Positions 18,739 through 28,480 of a stretch of 37,929 nucleotides of DNA are shown piece after piece; the first letter of the stretch is position 1, and every line of letters begins with the position of its first letter. The translations under genes were made by a program, and so were the position numbers. Source of the DNA: Eimeria necatrix (taxonomy: Eukaryota > Apicomplexa > Conoidasida > Eucoccidiorida > Eimeriidae); NCBI RefSeq assembly GCF_000499385.1, contig NW_013655305.1, positions 1-37,929 on the forward strand, written 5' to 3'. Below the pieces are notes generated by a model. The model had not been told where the DNA came from and searched no databases. It worked only from the letters and a program-made list of their open reading frames with translations.

Positions 18739-21700
18739 TAGCGCGTGACCTGCTGCTGAAGCGTGTTAAAATTGCTGAGCAGCTCCTCATATTTGGCTTT
18801 TGTTTGCTGCTGCTGCTGCTGCTGCTGCTGCAGCTGCAGCCTGAGGGTTTGCTCTGTTCCCCAAGCTTCTTGGGCCTCTTTTTCGAAGCGCATTTTCAAG
18901 TTGCTGTTTTGCTGCTGCAGTGCTGCTGTTTGTTGCTGCTGCTGCTGCAGCTGCAGCAGCAAATGCTTCACGCGGCTGGCGCTTTCCTGTAGCCACAAGC
19001 AAAAGAACTAATAAAATTATTTAGTTTGTTTGCATTTTCCTATTTCTGCTGCTGCTGCTGCTGCTGTTGCTGCTGCTGTTCTTCTTTTGCGCGCTCAATG
19101 GCTTTCAATTCATCTTTTGCTTCTTTAATTTCTTTTTCTTTTTCGTTTAATTTTGCTTCCAACTGCTGCGCAGCTGCAGCAGCGGCTTCCATTTTTCTGC
19201 AGCGCACAAGAAACCCTAAACCCTAAACCCTAAACCCTAAACCCTAAATCCTCAGCCCCTGCCCTTAATTATAAGCCCTTGAACTCCCAGACTGGGTTTT
19301 AAACACTAGTTAGCGGTTTTAGGAGGAAACGAATCTCGGAGTGCTTCGTATTAGAGTTTGGTTGTTAGAGCTTAGGGTTTAGGGTTTAGGGTTTAGGGTT
19401 TAGGGTTTGCGTGCGTTTTGAGCGTTTCCACCAGAAGCGAATTCTTGAGGCGCTGGGCCTCTGCCTCTTCCAGCCGTTCTTTGAGCTGCGCCTCAAACAG
19501 CAGGGCTTCACAAGGGTTTAGGGTTTAGGGTTTAGGGTTTAGGGTTTGGGGTGTAGGGCTAGGATTTAGCGTTTAGGGTTTAGGGTTTAGGGTTTAGGGT
19601 TTAGAGGCGCCTTGCTTAGTGCCGTGGCACTTTGCGCTTCTTCTGCTGCTGCTTGCTGAAAAGGATTAAGGGTTTAAGGTTTAGGGCTAGAGTTTAGCGT
19701 TTAGGGTTTAGGGTTTAGGGTTTAGGGTTTAGGGTTTAGGGTTTAGGGTTTAGGGTTTAGCAGCACCTTGCTTAGGGCCGAAGCACTTTGTGCTTCTTTT
19801 TCTGCTGCTGCTCTCTTAGCCGAAGCCATCATTTCTTCCATGCGGCCTTCAAGCCGGCTTTCCTGCAAACCCCAAACCCTAAACCCTAAACCCTAAATCG
19901 TAAACCCTAAACCCTAAACCCTTAACCCTAAACCCTAAACTCTAAACCCTAATCCCTAAGCATCAGTCTCCACGTTAGCATCTGCGCTGTTCGACCCACG
20001 GGCGGGTTTCACCCCTCTTGAATCTTTGCATGCCGTCACTAAACCCTAAACCCTAAACCCTAAACCCTAAACCCTAAACCCTTGAGTCTCACAACTTCCA
20101 GCAGCTTGCTTCTGCACATCTCCTCTTTTTCCTTTGCTTCTTTTTCTGCATTTTTTGCGTCTTGGAGCTGCGAGAAATCGCAGTCATAACAGGCGCGTTG
20201 ACTAGGGTTTAGGGTTTAGGGTTTAGGGTTTAGGGTTTAGGGTTTGGGGTTTACCTCGCGCTGCAGGTCCTGCGCGAGGGTTTGGGCCTGCTGCAGCTGC
20301 TGCTGCTGCTGCTGCAGCAAACCCTCGAACTTCTCTTCAGTCTTTTTTTGTCTTTCGGCGCTGCTCAAAGCTGCTGCTTCCAGCAGCCCTAAATGAAAAA
20401 AATAAAAATAAAATAAATTAATTTAAATTAATTTAAATTAATTTAAATTAATTTAAATTAATTTAAATTAATAATTTAATTAATTTAATTTCATTTAATT
20501 ATTAATTCCACTTTTTTCACTTTATCTCTTATTTGCTCAGCAGCTGAATAAGCAGCAGGCCCGCAGACGCAAAACAAGGAAAACAGCTAAACCCTAAACC
20601 CTAAACCCTAAACCCTAAACCCTAAACCCTAAGTCCCTAATCTGTAGTTATTAATTTAAATTAATTTAAATTAATTTAAATTAATTTAAATTAATAATTT
20701 AATTAATTTAATTTCATTTAATTATTAATTCCACTTTTTTCACTTTATCTCTTATTTGCTCAGCAGCTGAATAAGCAGCAGGCCCGCAGACGCAAAACAA
20801 GGAAAACAGCTAAACCCTAAACCCTAAACCCTAAACCCTAAACCCTAAACCCTAAGTCCCTAATCTGTAGGGGCTCTGTCGCCGAATGAGTGTTTGTTTC
20901 TGGGCGTCAGGGAGGTTCCTGTGCGAGGCGGTTTCCGAAGGGTTTAGGGCTTAGGGTTTAGGGTTTAGGGTTTAGGGTTTAGGGTTTAGGGACCTTGCAT
21001 GGCGTTGCACTTGTGAATTAGGGTTTGGAGCTGCTGCTCCTTCTCCAAACCCTCGCTTTCCAACTTCCCAATTAATTTATTAAAACCCTCAGCAGCAGCA
21101 CAGCGCAGCTCGCGCTCGCTCAGCAGCCCTTCTGCTGCTGCTTCTCCCTTTTCCTCAGCAGCAGCAAGCGCCCTGCGCGCAAACCCTAAACCCTAAACCC
21201 TAAACCCTAAACCCTAGCGATTAAAGCGAGCCGCTGGAGGCGTCTTTGTGCTGTGGAGCGCTGGCTAGGGTTTAGGGTTTAGGGTTTAGGGTTTAGGGTT
21301 TGTGTACGTTTGAAGTTTGTTCAGGTCTTGCTGCATTCGTTTTATTTCTTCTCTGTTCTTTGCATATTCTTGCTCTCTTTCGGTCCTTTCTGCCTGAGAA
21401 ACAGCGAGGAAAACCCTAAACCCTAAACCTAAACCCTAAACCCTAAACCCTAGAGCTAAACCCTAACCTCTGCTTGTTGGGAGGCGAAAATGGCATGAGG
21501 GGCCCCCACTGCTGCTGCTGCTGCTTCTGATGTTGCTGTTGCTGCTGTTGCTGTTGTTGCGGGTGCTGTGCTGCTGCTGCTGTTGCTGCTGCTGCTGTTG
21601 CTGCTGCTGCTGTTGCTGCTGCTGCTGGCCTCACCTGCATTTGTGTAAGCCTTTCGAGTGCTTCAGCTGTTTCCTTTTTTGCTGCTGCTGTTTGCTGCTC

Positions 21701-24205
21701 AGCAGCTTCTGCTCTCTCCGCCGCCTCTCGCAGCCTGCAGCAGCAGCAGCAGCAATAGCAGCAGCAGCAATAGCAGCAGCAGCAATAGCAGCAGCAGCAA
21801 TAGCAGCAGCAGCAATAGCAGCAGAGGCTACTCTCTGCTATTTAGACTTTGGCTACACTCTAAAGCCTTCTCGCAGCAAAATGGAGAGAGAACGGCCCAG
21901 CAGCAGCAGCAGCGGCAGCAGCAGCAGCAGCAGCACTAGCAGCAGCAGCAAACGCAGGAACAGCAGCAGCGTTAGCAGCAGCAGGGGCATTAGCGTTAGC
22001 ATTAGCAGCAGCACTAGCAGCAGCAGCAGCACTAGCATTAGTAGCATTAGCAGCAGCAGCAGCACTAGCATTAGTAGCAGCAGCAGCAGCAGCACTAGCA
22101 TTAGTAGCAGCAGCAGCAGCAGCAGCAGCATACTGTTTTTCCAGCAGGGCTGCTGCTTCTTGGTGTTTCTGCTGCTCTGTCCGCCGCAGCTGCTGCAGCC
22201 GCTGCACTTCTGCTGCTAGTGTTTGCGTCTGCTTGTTTGAGTTTTGCTGCTGCGCCTCTGAGGCAGCAGCAGCAGCAGCTGCTGCTGCTGCTGCTGCTGC
22301 TGCTGCCTCGTTGTCTGCTGCAGCGTCCGCCAGCTGCTGCTGCAGCTGCTGACGCTCCCGCTGCAGCTGCTCTGCTTCCTGGAAGCAGCAGCAAGTGGGG
22401 CACGCAGCTGCTGCCAGCATTTGGAATTAAAAAGAAATACATTTAAAAGAAAATATATTTTAAAATATATTTAAAATATATTTTAAATCATTTAATGCTG
22501 CTGAAACAAGCAGCAGCAATTACCTGCTGCAGCACCCGCAGCTGCTGCTGCAGCGCCGCATTTGCTGCTTCCGTTTGCTGCTGCTGCTGCTGTACAGACA
22601 CCCGCAGGGCCTCGAAGTCCGTGCACGCGCAGCGGAGCGCAGCAGCAGCAGCAGCAACTGATTGCTGCTGCTGCTGCCACTCGCCTAGCAGCAGCAGCAG
22701 CAGCAGCAGCAGCAAAGACACAAACACAAGAATGCAGCCGTTCAGGATTCTCGACAGAAAACAAAAAGTACCCAGAACGACTAACTAGCTGCATGCAATC
22801 TAGCTAGCTAGCTAGCTGGCTGTTCGCTAGCTAGCTAGCTGGCTGCTAGCTAGCTAGCTCCCTAGTCCCTCAGCTAGCTAGCTGACTAGCCACTTCGATA
22901 AAGAGCCCTCTAGCTAGCTACAAGGACCTCTTGCTCGCCAGCTAGCTAACTAGCCAGCCACCTAGCTAGCTAGCTAGCTAGCTAGCTGGCTAGAAAGCTA
23001 GCTAGCTGGCTACGAAGCCTCCTAGCTGGCTAGCTAGCTAGCTAAGAAACCTCCTTGCTAGCCAGCTAGCCAACAAGCTAACTAGCTAGCTGGCTAGCTA
23101 GCTAGATGGCTAGCTAGCTAGCTGGCTAGGTTGCTAGGTGGGTAGCTGGGTAGCTAACTGCCCTTTAAGTGCTGCTGAGGTGCTGCTGCTTCGGAGCTTC
23201 TAGTGCAGCAAAAGCAGCAAAAGAACTTTTTGCTGCTGAAGAAGCAAAGAAGCAGCAGCAAAAAGGCAAACTGCAGCAGCAGCAGCAAAAGCTTCTGCTG
23301 CTCACTCCGCAGCTGCTGCGCCTCCTGCTGCCATGCTGCTTCCTTCAGTTTGTAGTCCTGCAGCAAATCCGCTTTTGCTGCTGCTGCTTCTCTCTCTGCT
23401 GCAGCAGCAGCAGCCACCAGCTTCTCCTTCAGCTCCAGCAGCTCCTGAGGCGCCCGCAATTAGGCAGCACAGAACAGCCACCTAGCTAGCTAGCTGGCTA
23501 GCTAGCTGATTGATTAGCTAGCTAGCTAGCTAGCTAGCTGGCTACTTAGCCACCTGGCTGGCTAGCTGGCTGGCTAGCTGATTGGCTAGCTGGCTAGCTG
23601 ACTGGCTACCTGGATAGCTAGCTAGCTAGCCAACTGCCTAACCAGCTAGCCGATCAGCTAGCTAGCTAGCTAACTAACTATCCAGCTAGTTGATTAGTTA
23701 GCTAGCTAGCTGGCTGCGCATTTCGCTAGTTGCCTGTTTAGCTAGCTAGCTAGCTAGCTAGCCATCTCTCTTGTGTGTCTGAAGGGAATTCCGCGAATGC
23801 AACTATTTATCTGCTTCCGTAGGCTGCTAAGAGCTGCAGTTGCTGCTGCTGCTGCTGCTGCTGCTGCTTCTAGCTAGCCAGTCCGAGCTAGCCAGCGAGC
23901 GAGGTAGCTAGCTAGCTAGCCAGCTAGCCAGCTAGCTAGCGAGGTGGCTAGCTAGCTAGCTAGCTGCTGACTGGGGGGCGCTGAGGGCTCACGGCCTGCG
24001 TGGCGCTGGCTGCTGCAGCTTGGCTAGCTGCTGCAGCAGCAGCAGCAATTTGGGCATTTGCTGCAGCAACAAGTTCTTCGATTTCCTGTTCGTACTTGTC
24101 GGCCAGCAGCTGTACGTACACCTGGTGGTCTTCCTGCGTAGTGTGCAGTTTGTAAATCACTTTTGTCAACTGACAAATTTTCCTGTTCACTTCTTGCTGC
24201 AGCAT
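16507..24205 (-). CDS. FAM184-family coiled-coil protein, about 20 exons
   Basis: Long coiled-coil protein bearing both family landmarks. Near the N-terminus is KICQLTKVIYKL. At the C-terminus is REEQIRRLKLELI followed by RNYNKVFKAAPTPGVLNPL. Exons in order: 23993-24205, 23306-23444, 22524-22684, 22134-22378, 21635-21734, 21308-21393, 20994-21172, 20255-20388, 20093-20167, 19767-19862, 19611-19655 (3' end uncertain), 19432-19485 (5' end uncertain), about 19040-19165 (problem exon), 18750-18986, 18262-18558, 17829-18020, 17303-17689 (3' end uncertain), 17047-17235, 16741-16799, 16507-16648 (TAA). Elsewhere junctions are GT-AG with matching phases. The product is Glu/Gln/Ala/Lys-rich heptad-like helix with Gln and Ala runs. 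Met at 24205 may be internal, because the sequence before it is intron-like. Molecular role is unknown; a cytoskeletal or centrosomal scaffold would be a guess. Confidence 0.78.
16657..17304 (-). repeat. Telomere-like (CCCTAAA)n blocks in the last FAM184 introns
   Basis: Blocks at 16657-16720, 16808-16863, 16930-17039 and 17262-17304, all CCCTAAA on the plus strand, hence TTTAGGG on the coding strand. At 17300 the block abuts the exon so closely that GTTTAG of the repeat can serve as splice donor (AGG|GTTTAG). Confidence 0.9.
17709..18258 (+). repeat. Telomere-like (TTTAGGG)n blocks in FAM184 introns
   Basis: Blocks at 17709-17755, 17769-17825, 18046-18075, 18091-18140 and 18180-18258, with degenerate units between. 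On the coding strand they read CCCTAAA, opposite to those at 16657-17304. Confidence 0.9.
18563..18735. repeat. CAG/CTG tracts in a FAM184 intron
   Basis: Two (CAG)n blocks, at 18563-18613 and 18684-18735, flank 70 bp of unique sequence in the intron between the exons at 18750 and 18558. Confidence 0.85.
19211..21470. repeat. Telomere-like blocks in both orientations around FAM184 exons
   Basis: Plus-strand CCCTAAA blocks: 19211-19250, 19866-19960, 20038-20082, 20587-20632, 20810-20855, 21180-21216, 21411-21470. Plus-strand TTTAGGG blocks: 19372-19410, 19513-19555, 19567-19606, 19668-19760, 20203-20252, 20938-20992, 21265-21301. The exons at 19767-19862, 20994-21172 and 21308-21393 each have TTTAGGG (coding sense) upstream and CCCTAAA downstream, so the flanks can base-pair. 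Confidence 0.92.
20425..20870. repeat. Near-perfect 223-bp tandem duplication in a FAM184 intron
   Basis: Copy one (about 20425-20647) and copy two (20648-20870) share an ATTTAAATTA array, a unique stretch including CTCAGCAGCTGAATAAGCAG, six CCCTAAA units and the tail AAGTCCCTAATCTGTAG. The offset is 223 bp, measured at that tail. I see no clear differences outside the AT array. Confidence 0.92.
21735..22133. repeat. Compound minisatellite forming a FAM184 intron
   Basis: The left part holds five copies of a 15-bp AGCAGCAGCAATAGC unit. The right part holds copies of GCACTAGCATTAGTAGCAGC among CAG runs. The coding strand gives a long stop-free Ala/Asn/Thr/Ser frame, but the donor CA|GTATGC at 22133 and acceptor CTGCAG at 21735 join LLEKQ to LREAAERAEAAEQQ in phase, so this is intron. 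Confidence 0.85.
22795..23158. repeat. AGCT-family array in a FAM184 intron
   Basis: Long self-complementary TAGC/AGCT repeat with TGGC and CTCC interruptions, between the exons at 23306 and 22684. Confidence 0.93.
23482..23966. repeat. AGCT-family arrays in the first FAM184 intron
   Basis: Blocks at 23482-23765 and 23868-23966 are separated by about 100 bp of unique sequence and a short CTG run. Same unit as at 22795-23158. Confidence 0.93.
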
Positions 24206-24208
24206 CTC

Positions 24209-24252
24209 CCAAACCCTAAACCCTAAACCCTAAACCCTAAACCCTAAACCCC
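24209..24252 (-). repeat. Telomere-like (CCCTAAA)n upstream of FAM184 Met
   Basis: Six heptamers ending four bases before the candidate start codon. In this gene such blocks sit in introns, which hints that another 5' exon exists further right. Confidence 0.95.
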
Positions 24253-24304
24253 GACGCGGCCCCGATCGCCGCAGCAGCCGAGGCCCTTTTGTTCTCCAAA
24301 CGAG

Positions 24305-24930
24305 CCACAGGGGGCCCCTAGGGTTTACTTTATGGGGGCCCCTAGGGTTTACTTTATGGGGGACCCTAGGGTTTACTTTATGGGGGCCCCTAGGGTTTAC
24401 TTTATGGGGTCCCCTAGGGTTTAGTTGTTTGGGCCCTAGGGTTTAGCTGTTGGGGGCCCCTAGGGTTTAGCTGCTGGGGGCCTCTAGGGTTTAGCTCCTG
24501 GGGGCCCCTAGGGTTTATTTAGTAGCTGGGGTCCCTAGGGTTTAGTAGCTGGGGTCCCCTAGGGTTTGGTAGCTGGGGGCCCCTAGGGTTTAGTTGTTTG
24601 GGCCCTAGGGTTTAGCTGCTGGGGGCCCCTAGGGTTTGGCAGCTGGGGGCCTCTAGGGTTTAGTTTCTGGGGGCCCCTAGGGTTTAGCTGTTGAGGGCCT
24701 CTAGGGTTTAGCTGTTGGGGGCCCCTAGGGTTTATTTGTTTGGGCCCTAGGGTTTAGCTGTTGGGGGCCCCTAGAAAGTTTTAGGCAACGGGGGGGCCCC
24801 AGGGTACAGTTGGGGGCCCCTAGGGTTCAGTTGGGGGCCCCTAGGGTGCAGTGGGGGGCCCCTAGGGTTCAGTTTGGTTTTCTAGGGTTCAGTTGGGGGC
24901 CCCTAGTGTTCAGTTGGGGGCCCCTGGCGG
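24305..24930 (+). repeat. GC/telomere hybrid satellite, about 24-28-bp unit
   Basis: More than 20 copies of GGGGGCCCCTAGGGTTTAGC plus a short variable tail (TGTTG, TTTACTTTATG, AGTT). Each unit fuses a self-complementary GGGGCCCC to one telomere-like TAGGGTTTA. Units from 24780 lose the telomere half and become GGGGGCCCCTAGGGTTCAGT. Confidence 0.95.
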
Positions 24931-24939
24931 CTGGCTTGG

Positions 24940-25050
24940 CTGGCTTCGCCGGCAGCAGCTCTTGTGTCTACGCGAGTTAGAGAATAAACAAATGGGAAAT
25001 AAAATAAAAATAAAAGTAAAATAAATAAATATCTTTCGCTTGTTCTGCAG
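24940..25050. other. AT-rich linker, nothing recognised
   Basis: Short mixed and AT-rich stretch after the GC satellite. It ends in CGCTTGTTCTGCAG, a plausible splice acceptor for the weak candidate exon that follows. Confidence 0.4.
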
Positions 25051-25345
25051 ATGCCGCGAGAACTGCGCGAGAGCGCGAGAGCTGAGGTGTACAGACACCT
25101 CAAGAAAGCTACACGCCGTTGCTGCTGCTGCTGCTGCTGCTGCTGCCAGCGCGCTGCTGCTGCTTGTCGCCTCTTTTTTGCAAATACAAATTAATAAAGA
25201 AAATCAAATAATAAAATTTAATTTAATTCCTTTTCCCGCTTTCTAGCAGCGCAGCAGCAGACAACCCAGAGCCAACCGACTCCCGCCGCATGCAGCAGCA
25301 GCAGCAGCAGCAGCAGAGTGTGCCTGTGGCCCCTCGAAACGTGTT
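25051..25345 (+). other. Candidate exon(s) of an unrecognised plus-strand gene
   Basis: ATG at 25051 directly after TTCTGCAG opens MPRELRESARAEVYRHLKKA, a composition more protein-like than the surroundings, then runs into (CTG)n. A second stretch after TTTCTAG (25246) reads SAAADNPEPTDSRRM, then Gln repeats and SVPVAPRNVLNG. I cannot connect them with a consistent splice phase. The EVYRHL segment is itself the palindrome variant GGTGTACAGACACC (25086-25099), so coding status is doubtful. Confidence 0.2.
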
Positions 25346-25654
25346 GAATGGTCTTTTTTTTAATTTAATTTCACAAATAAAGAATTATATTTATTTTTAA
25401 TTCACAGAAAATAACAAAATTGCCACTTTTAACTGCCACTTCGGGCTGCCCTCCGCAGCCTCGGGAGCCCCACCCCCCCACTGGGCAAACGCGGAGCCAC
25501 CAAAAGCCCGCAAAAGAGGAAAATAAATGAACAAAAAGATAATAAAAGAATAAATAAAGCTAAAATAATAAATAAATGGTTAAATCAATCCCAGATAAAA
25601 TGCAATGCACGCCAAACCCGTGCAAAGCCTACCCACATGGCACCAGCCTATAAA
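25346..25654. other. AT-rich DNA, no gene seen
   Basis: Low-complexity AT-rich sequence with a short GC-rich island at 25440-25510. No conserved reading frame or repeat array on either strand. Confidence 0.5.
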
Positions 25655-26220
25655 CACGGGGGCCCCCTGGGGGCCCCAGGGGCCCCGGGGCCCCACCCGG
25701 ACCTCACGAGCCCCGAGGGGGCCCCCCAGGGGCCCCCAAGACTCCAAGGGGGCCCCTACTAGGGTCTCTAAAAGCGCTTCTGGGGCCCCCAAGGGGGCCC
25801 CCAAAGGAACCCCCTAGACCCTCTTCGGGGCCAAATTAAACCCTTAGGGGGCCCCCTCTAGGTAGCCACTCAGAGCTGCCCTTATACCCCCGTGAGAGGG
25901 GCCCCCTCAAGGGGGCCCCACCCACGGGGGCCCCCCTATGGGGCCCCACCTCAAGGGGCCCCCATAGGGGGCCCCCATTGGGGGCCCCACGGGGGCCCCC
26001 CTGGGACTGCTGCTGCAGATAAGAATAAATGGAAGCAGCAAAATAAAGATGCAGCAGCAGCAATTAGCTGCCCTCGAGCAGCCGAGCAAATGCTTCAGCC
26101 AAAGAGAATGGCAGCAAGAGGGGGGCCCCCTCCTTGGGGGCCCCCACCTGGGGGGCCCCCACCTGGGGGGGCCCCCAGGCGGGGCCCCCCAGGGGGGCCC
26201 CTCAAGGCGAATATGGGGGG
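25655..26220. repeat. GGGGGCCCC-rich low-complexity DNA
   Basis: Dense, irregularly spaced self-complementary GGGGCCCC/GGGGGCCCCC motifs in three clusters (25660-25860, 25895-26010, 26125-26215). Plus-strand frames give collagen-like Gly-Ala-Pro strings with no gene context. Confidence 0.9.
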
Positions 26221-26304
26221 CAGCTGAATAAAGTTATTTAAACTTTTGCTGCGCTTTACAAAAGAGTTAAAACTGAGCCTGCAAACAGACGCAGCAGATC
26301 TTCA

Positions 26305-26340
26305 GGTGTACGTACACCTGCGGTGACAGCACACTGGCCG

Positions 26341-26393
<53 letters not shown>

Positions 26394-26397
26394 AGGG
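26305..26397. repeat. Palindrome copy followed by a (CTG)n run
   Basis: A perfect GGTGTACGTACACC at 26305-26318, then about 17 pure CTG units at 26343-26394. On the minus strand, GCGGCCAGTGTGCTGTCACCGCAG between the CTG run and the palindrome would look like a mini-exon whose donor GTGTAC is the palindrome. I have no conservation to support it. Confidence 0.85.
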
Positions 26398-26469
26398 GGA
26401 TTTTGCTGCTAAGCTACGACTCCATTAGTCTTCCCTGGCTGCTGTTGGTCTCCCTTTGCTTCTATTTCT

Positions 26470-26575
26470 TTTTATTTGCTTCTATTTTTATTTATTTTCA
26501 TTTGTTTATTATTTGTTTTTATTTATTTTTATTTATTTTTATTTATTTTTATTTATTTAATCTTTTTTATTTATT
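26470..26575. repeat. (TTTTATTTA)n AT repeat
   Basis: T-rich short-unit repeat downstream (minus sense) of the large unknown gene. No coding signal. Confidence 0.8.
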
Positions 26576-26584
26576 GCAAATGCC

Positions 26585-26697
26585 TTACTGCACAGCGCGC
26601 CACGGCAGGGGGCCCCCTGGAAGGGCTGTTGCTGCAGGGAACACATGCTGCTGCTGCTGCTGCCTTTGCTGCTGCTGCTGCTGCTTCGCCCGGAAGC

Positions 26698-26730
<33 letters not shown>

Positions 26731-27072
26731 GTCTCCTCTTGAGACACCGAAGCGCATGCAGCAGCAGCCAGGGGGCCCTTTCAAACCAAAGAAGACAAAG
26801 GCCCCAAGTGCTGTCTATGAGGCTCTCCACAGGAGACGCAGCAGCAGCACTGCATGCACATTCTGCTGCGCTGCTGCTGCTGCTGCTGCTGCTGCTGTTC
26901 TGCTGCTGCAGCAGCACGCGCCGACACGGCAGCGAGGCCCCCAAGGGGCCCAGCAGCAAAATAAACCAAAGAAGGGGCCCCAGCAGCAAAGGGTGGGGGC
27001 CCCTCAGCAGCAGGGCCGGCAGCAAACAATGCAGCGGCACATGAAGAGCCACAGCTGCCGTAAGCAGCAGCA

Positions 27073-27114
<42 letters not shown>

Positions 27115-27417
27115 TCTCCACTGCTGCGCTGCAGCAGGCGAAGGCGGCCTCCAAGTTTATAATGGCCCACTGCAGCACTTGCTGCTGGGCTCCCGAAATC
27201 ATCTCTCGCTGCATGCCTGCTGCAGCAGCAGCAGCAGCAGCTGCTGCTGCTGCTGCTGCAGGCAGCCGTAGCAGCAGCCGTAAAGCTGCGTCTCTAAGCT
27301 CTCCAAGGGCCCCCAATAGAGCAGCAGAAGGCGCCCAGCCCCCGCTGCAGCAAGCAGCAGGAGTCTCCAGTGGCAGCTGCAGCGGAAGCAGCAGCAGCGC
27401 AGGTGCAGCAGGAGAAC

Positions 27418-27451
<34 letters not shown>

Positions 27452-27819
27452 AGGGTCTACAACGGGATGGAAGCCATGCTGCACTGCGCCCCACATGTCG
27501 AGCCATTCCCTGCTTGCATCTGTGCTGCAGTTGCTGCAGTTGCTGCAGTTGCTGCAGCTGCTGCAGCTGCTGCAGCTGCTGCGGCAGTGTGGGGCTCCAG
27601 GGGGCCCCCAGGGCCTCTGCATGTCGCAAGGCGCAGCAGCAGCAGCAGAAGCAACAGCAGCAGCAGAGGCCAGAGTGGCAGCAAGGGGATGTGCTGCTGC
27701 AGGCAGCTGCAGCAGCGGGCTGCCTTTCGCTGCAGCAGCAGCAGCTGCTGCACTCGGCAGCAGCAGCAGCTCTCGCGCTAGGAGGCGCCAGCCCAGAACG
27801 AAGCCGCGCCACTGCAGCT

Positions 27820-27867
<48 letters not shown>

Positions 27868-27935
27868 ACTCCCCGCGTGGAAGGCGAAGGCGCAGCAGCA
27901 GCAGTCGCTTTGGAGGCAACTCTAAGAACAAGCCC

Positions 27936-27987
<52 letters not shown>

Positions 27988-28104
27988 GCAAGGAAGCGGC
28001 GGGAGACAGAACAGACACTAAAGGCAGCAAGCAGCGAGCAGCAGCGCAGCAGCTGGAAAGGCCTGCAACACAAGACACGCAACCCAAGTAGCAGCCACCA
28101 GCGG

Positions 28105-28164
<60 letters not shown>

Positions 28165-28429
28165 CTGGAGGACGAGTGGTCTCAGCTGCGTTCGTCGTGC
28201 TGCTGCTGCTGCTGCTGCTGCAGAGGCCTGCTGCTGCTGCTGCTGACTGAAGGGCCTGAAGGGGAGATGTCCTCAGCAGCAGCTGCAGCAACTCGTTGCT
28301 GCTGTAGATGCAGCAGCAAAGCCAAAGCGGCAGCGCAGCAGACTGCAGCAACAGAAGGAAGCAAAAAAGAGAAGCAGCAAAGAAGGCGGAATAAAAAAGA
28401 AGCAGCCAAGAAAATATGTGCTGACAAGT

Positions 28430-28480
<51 letters not shown>

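Noticed and set aside
21860..22131. Ala/Asn/Ser repeat domain in the FAM184 protein
   Set aside because: The donor CA|GTATGC and the phase match with the exon at 21734 indicate that the minisatellite is intron, not protein.
25605..26227. Collagen-like Gly-Ala-Pro proteins
   Set aside because: These frames are readings of GGGGCCCC repeats on both strands, with no start context, conserved motif or splice support.
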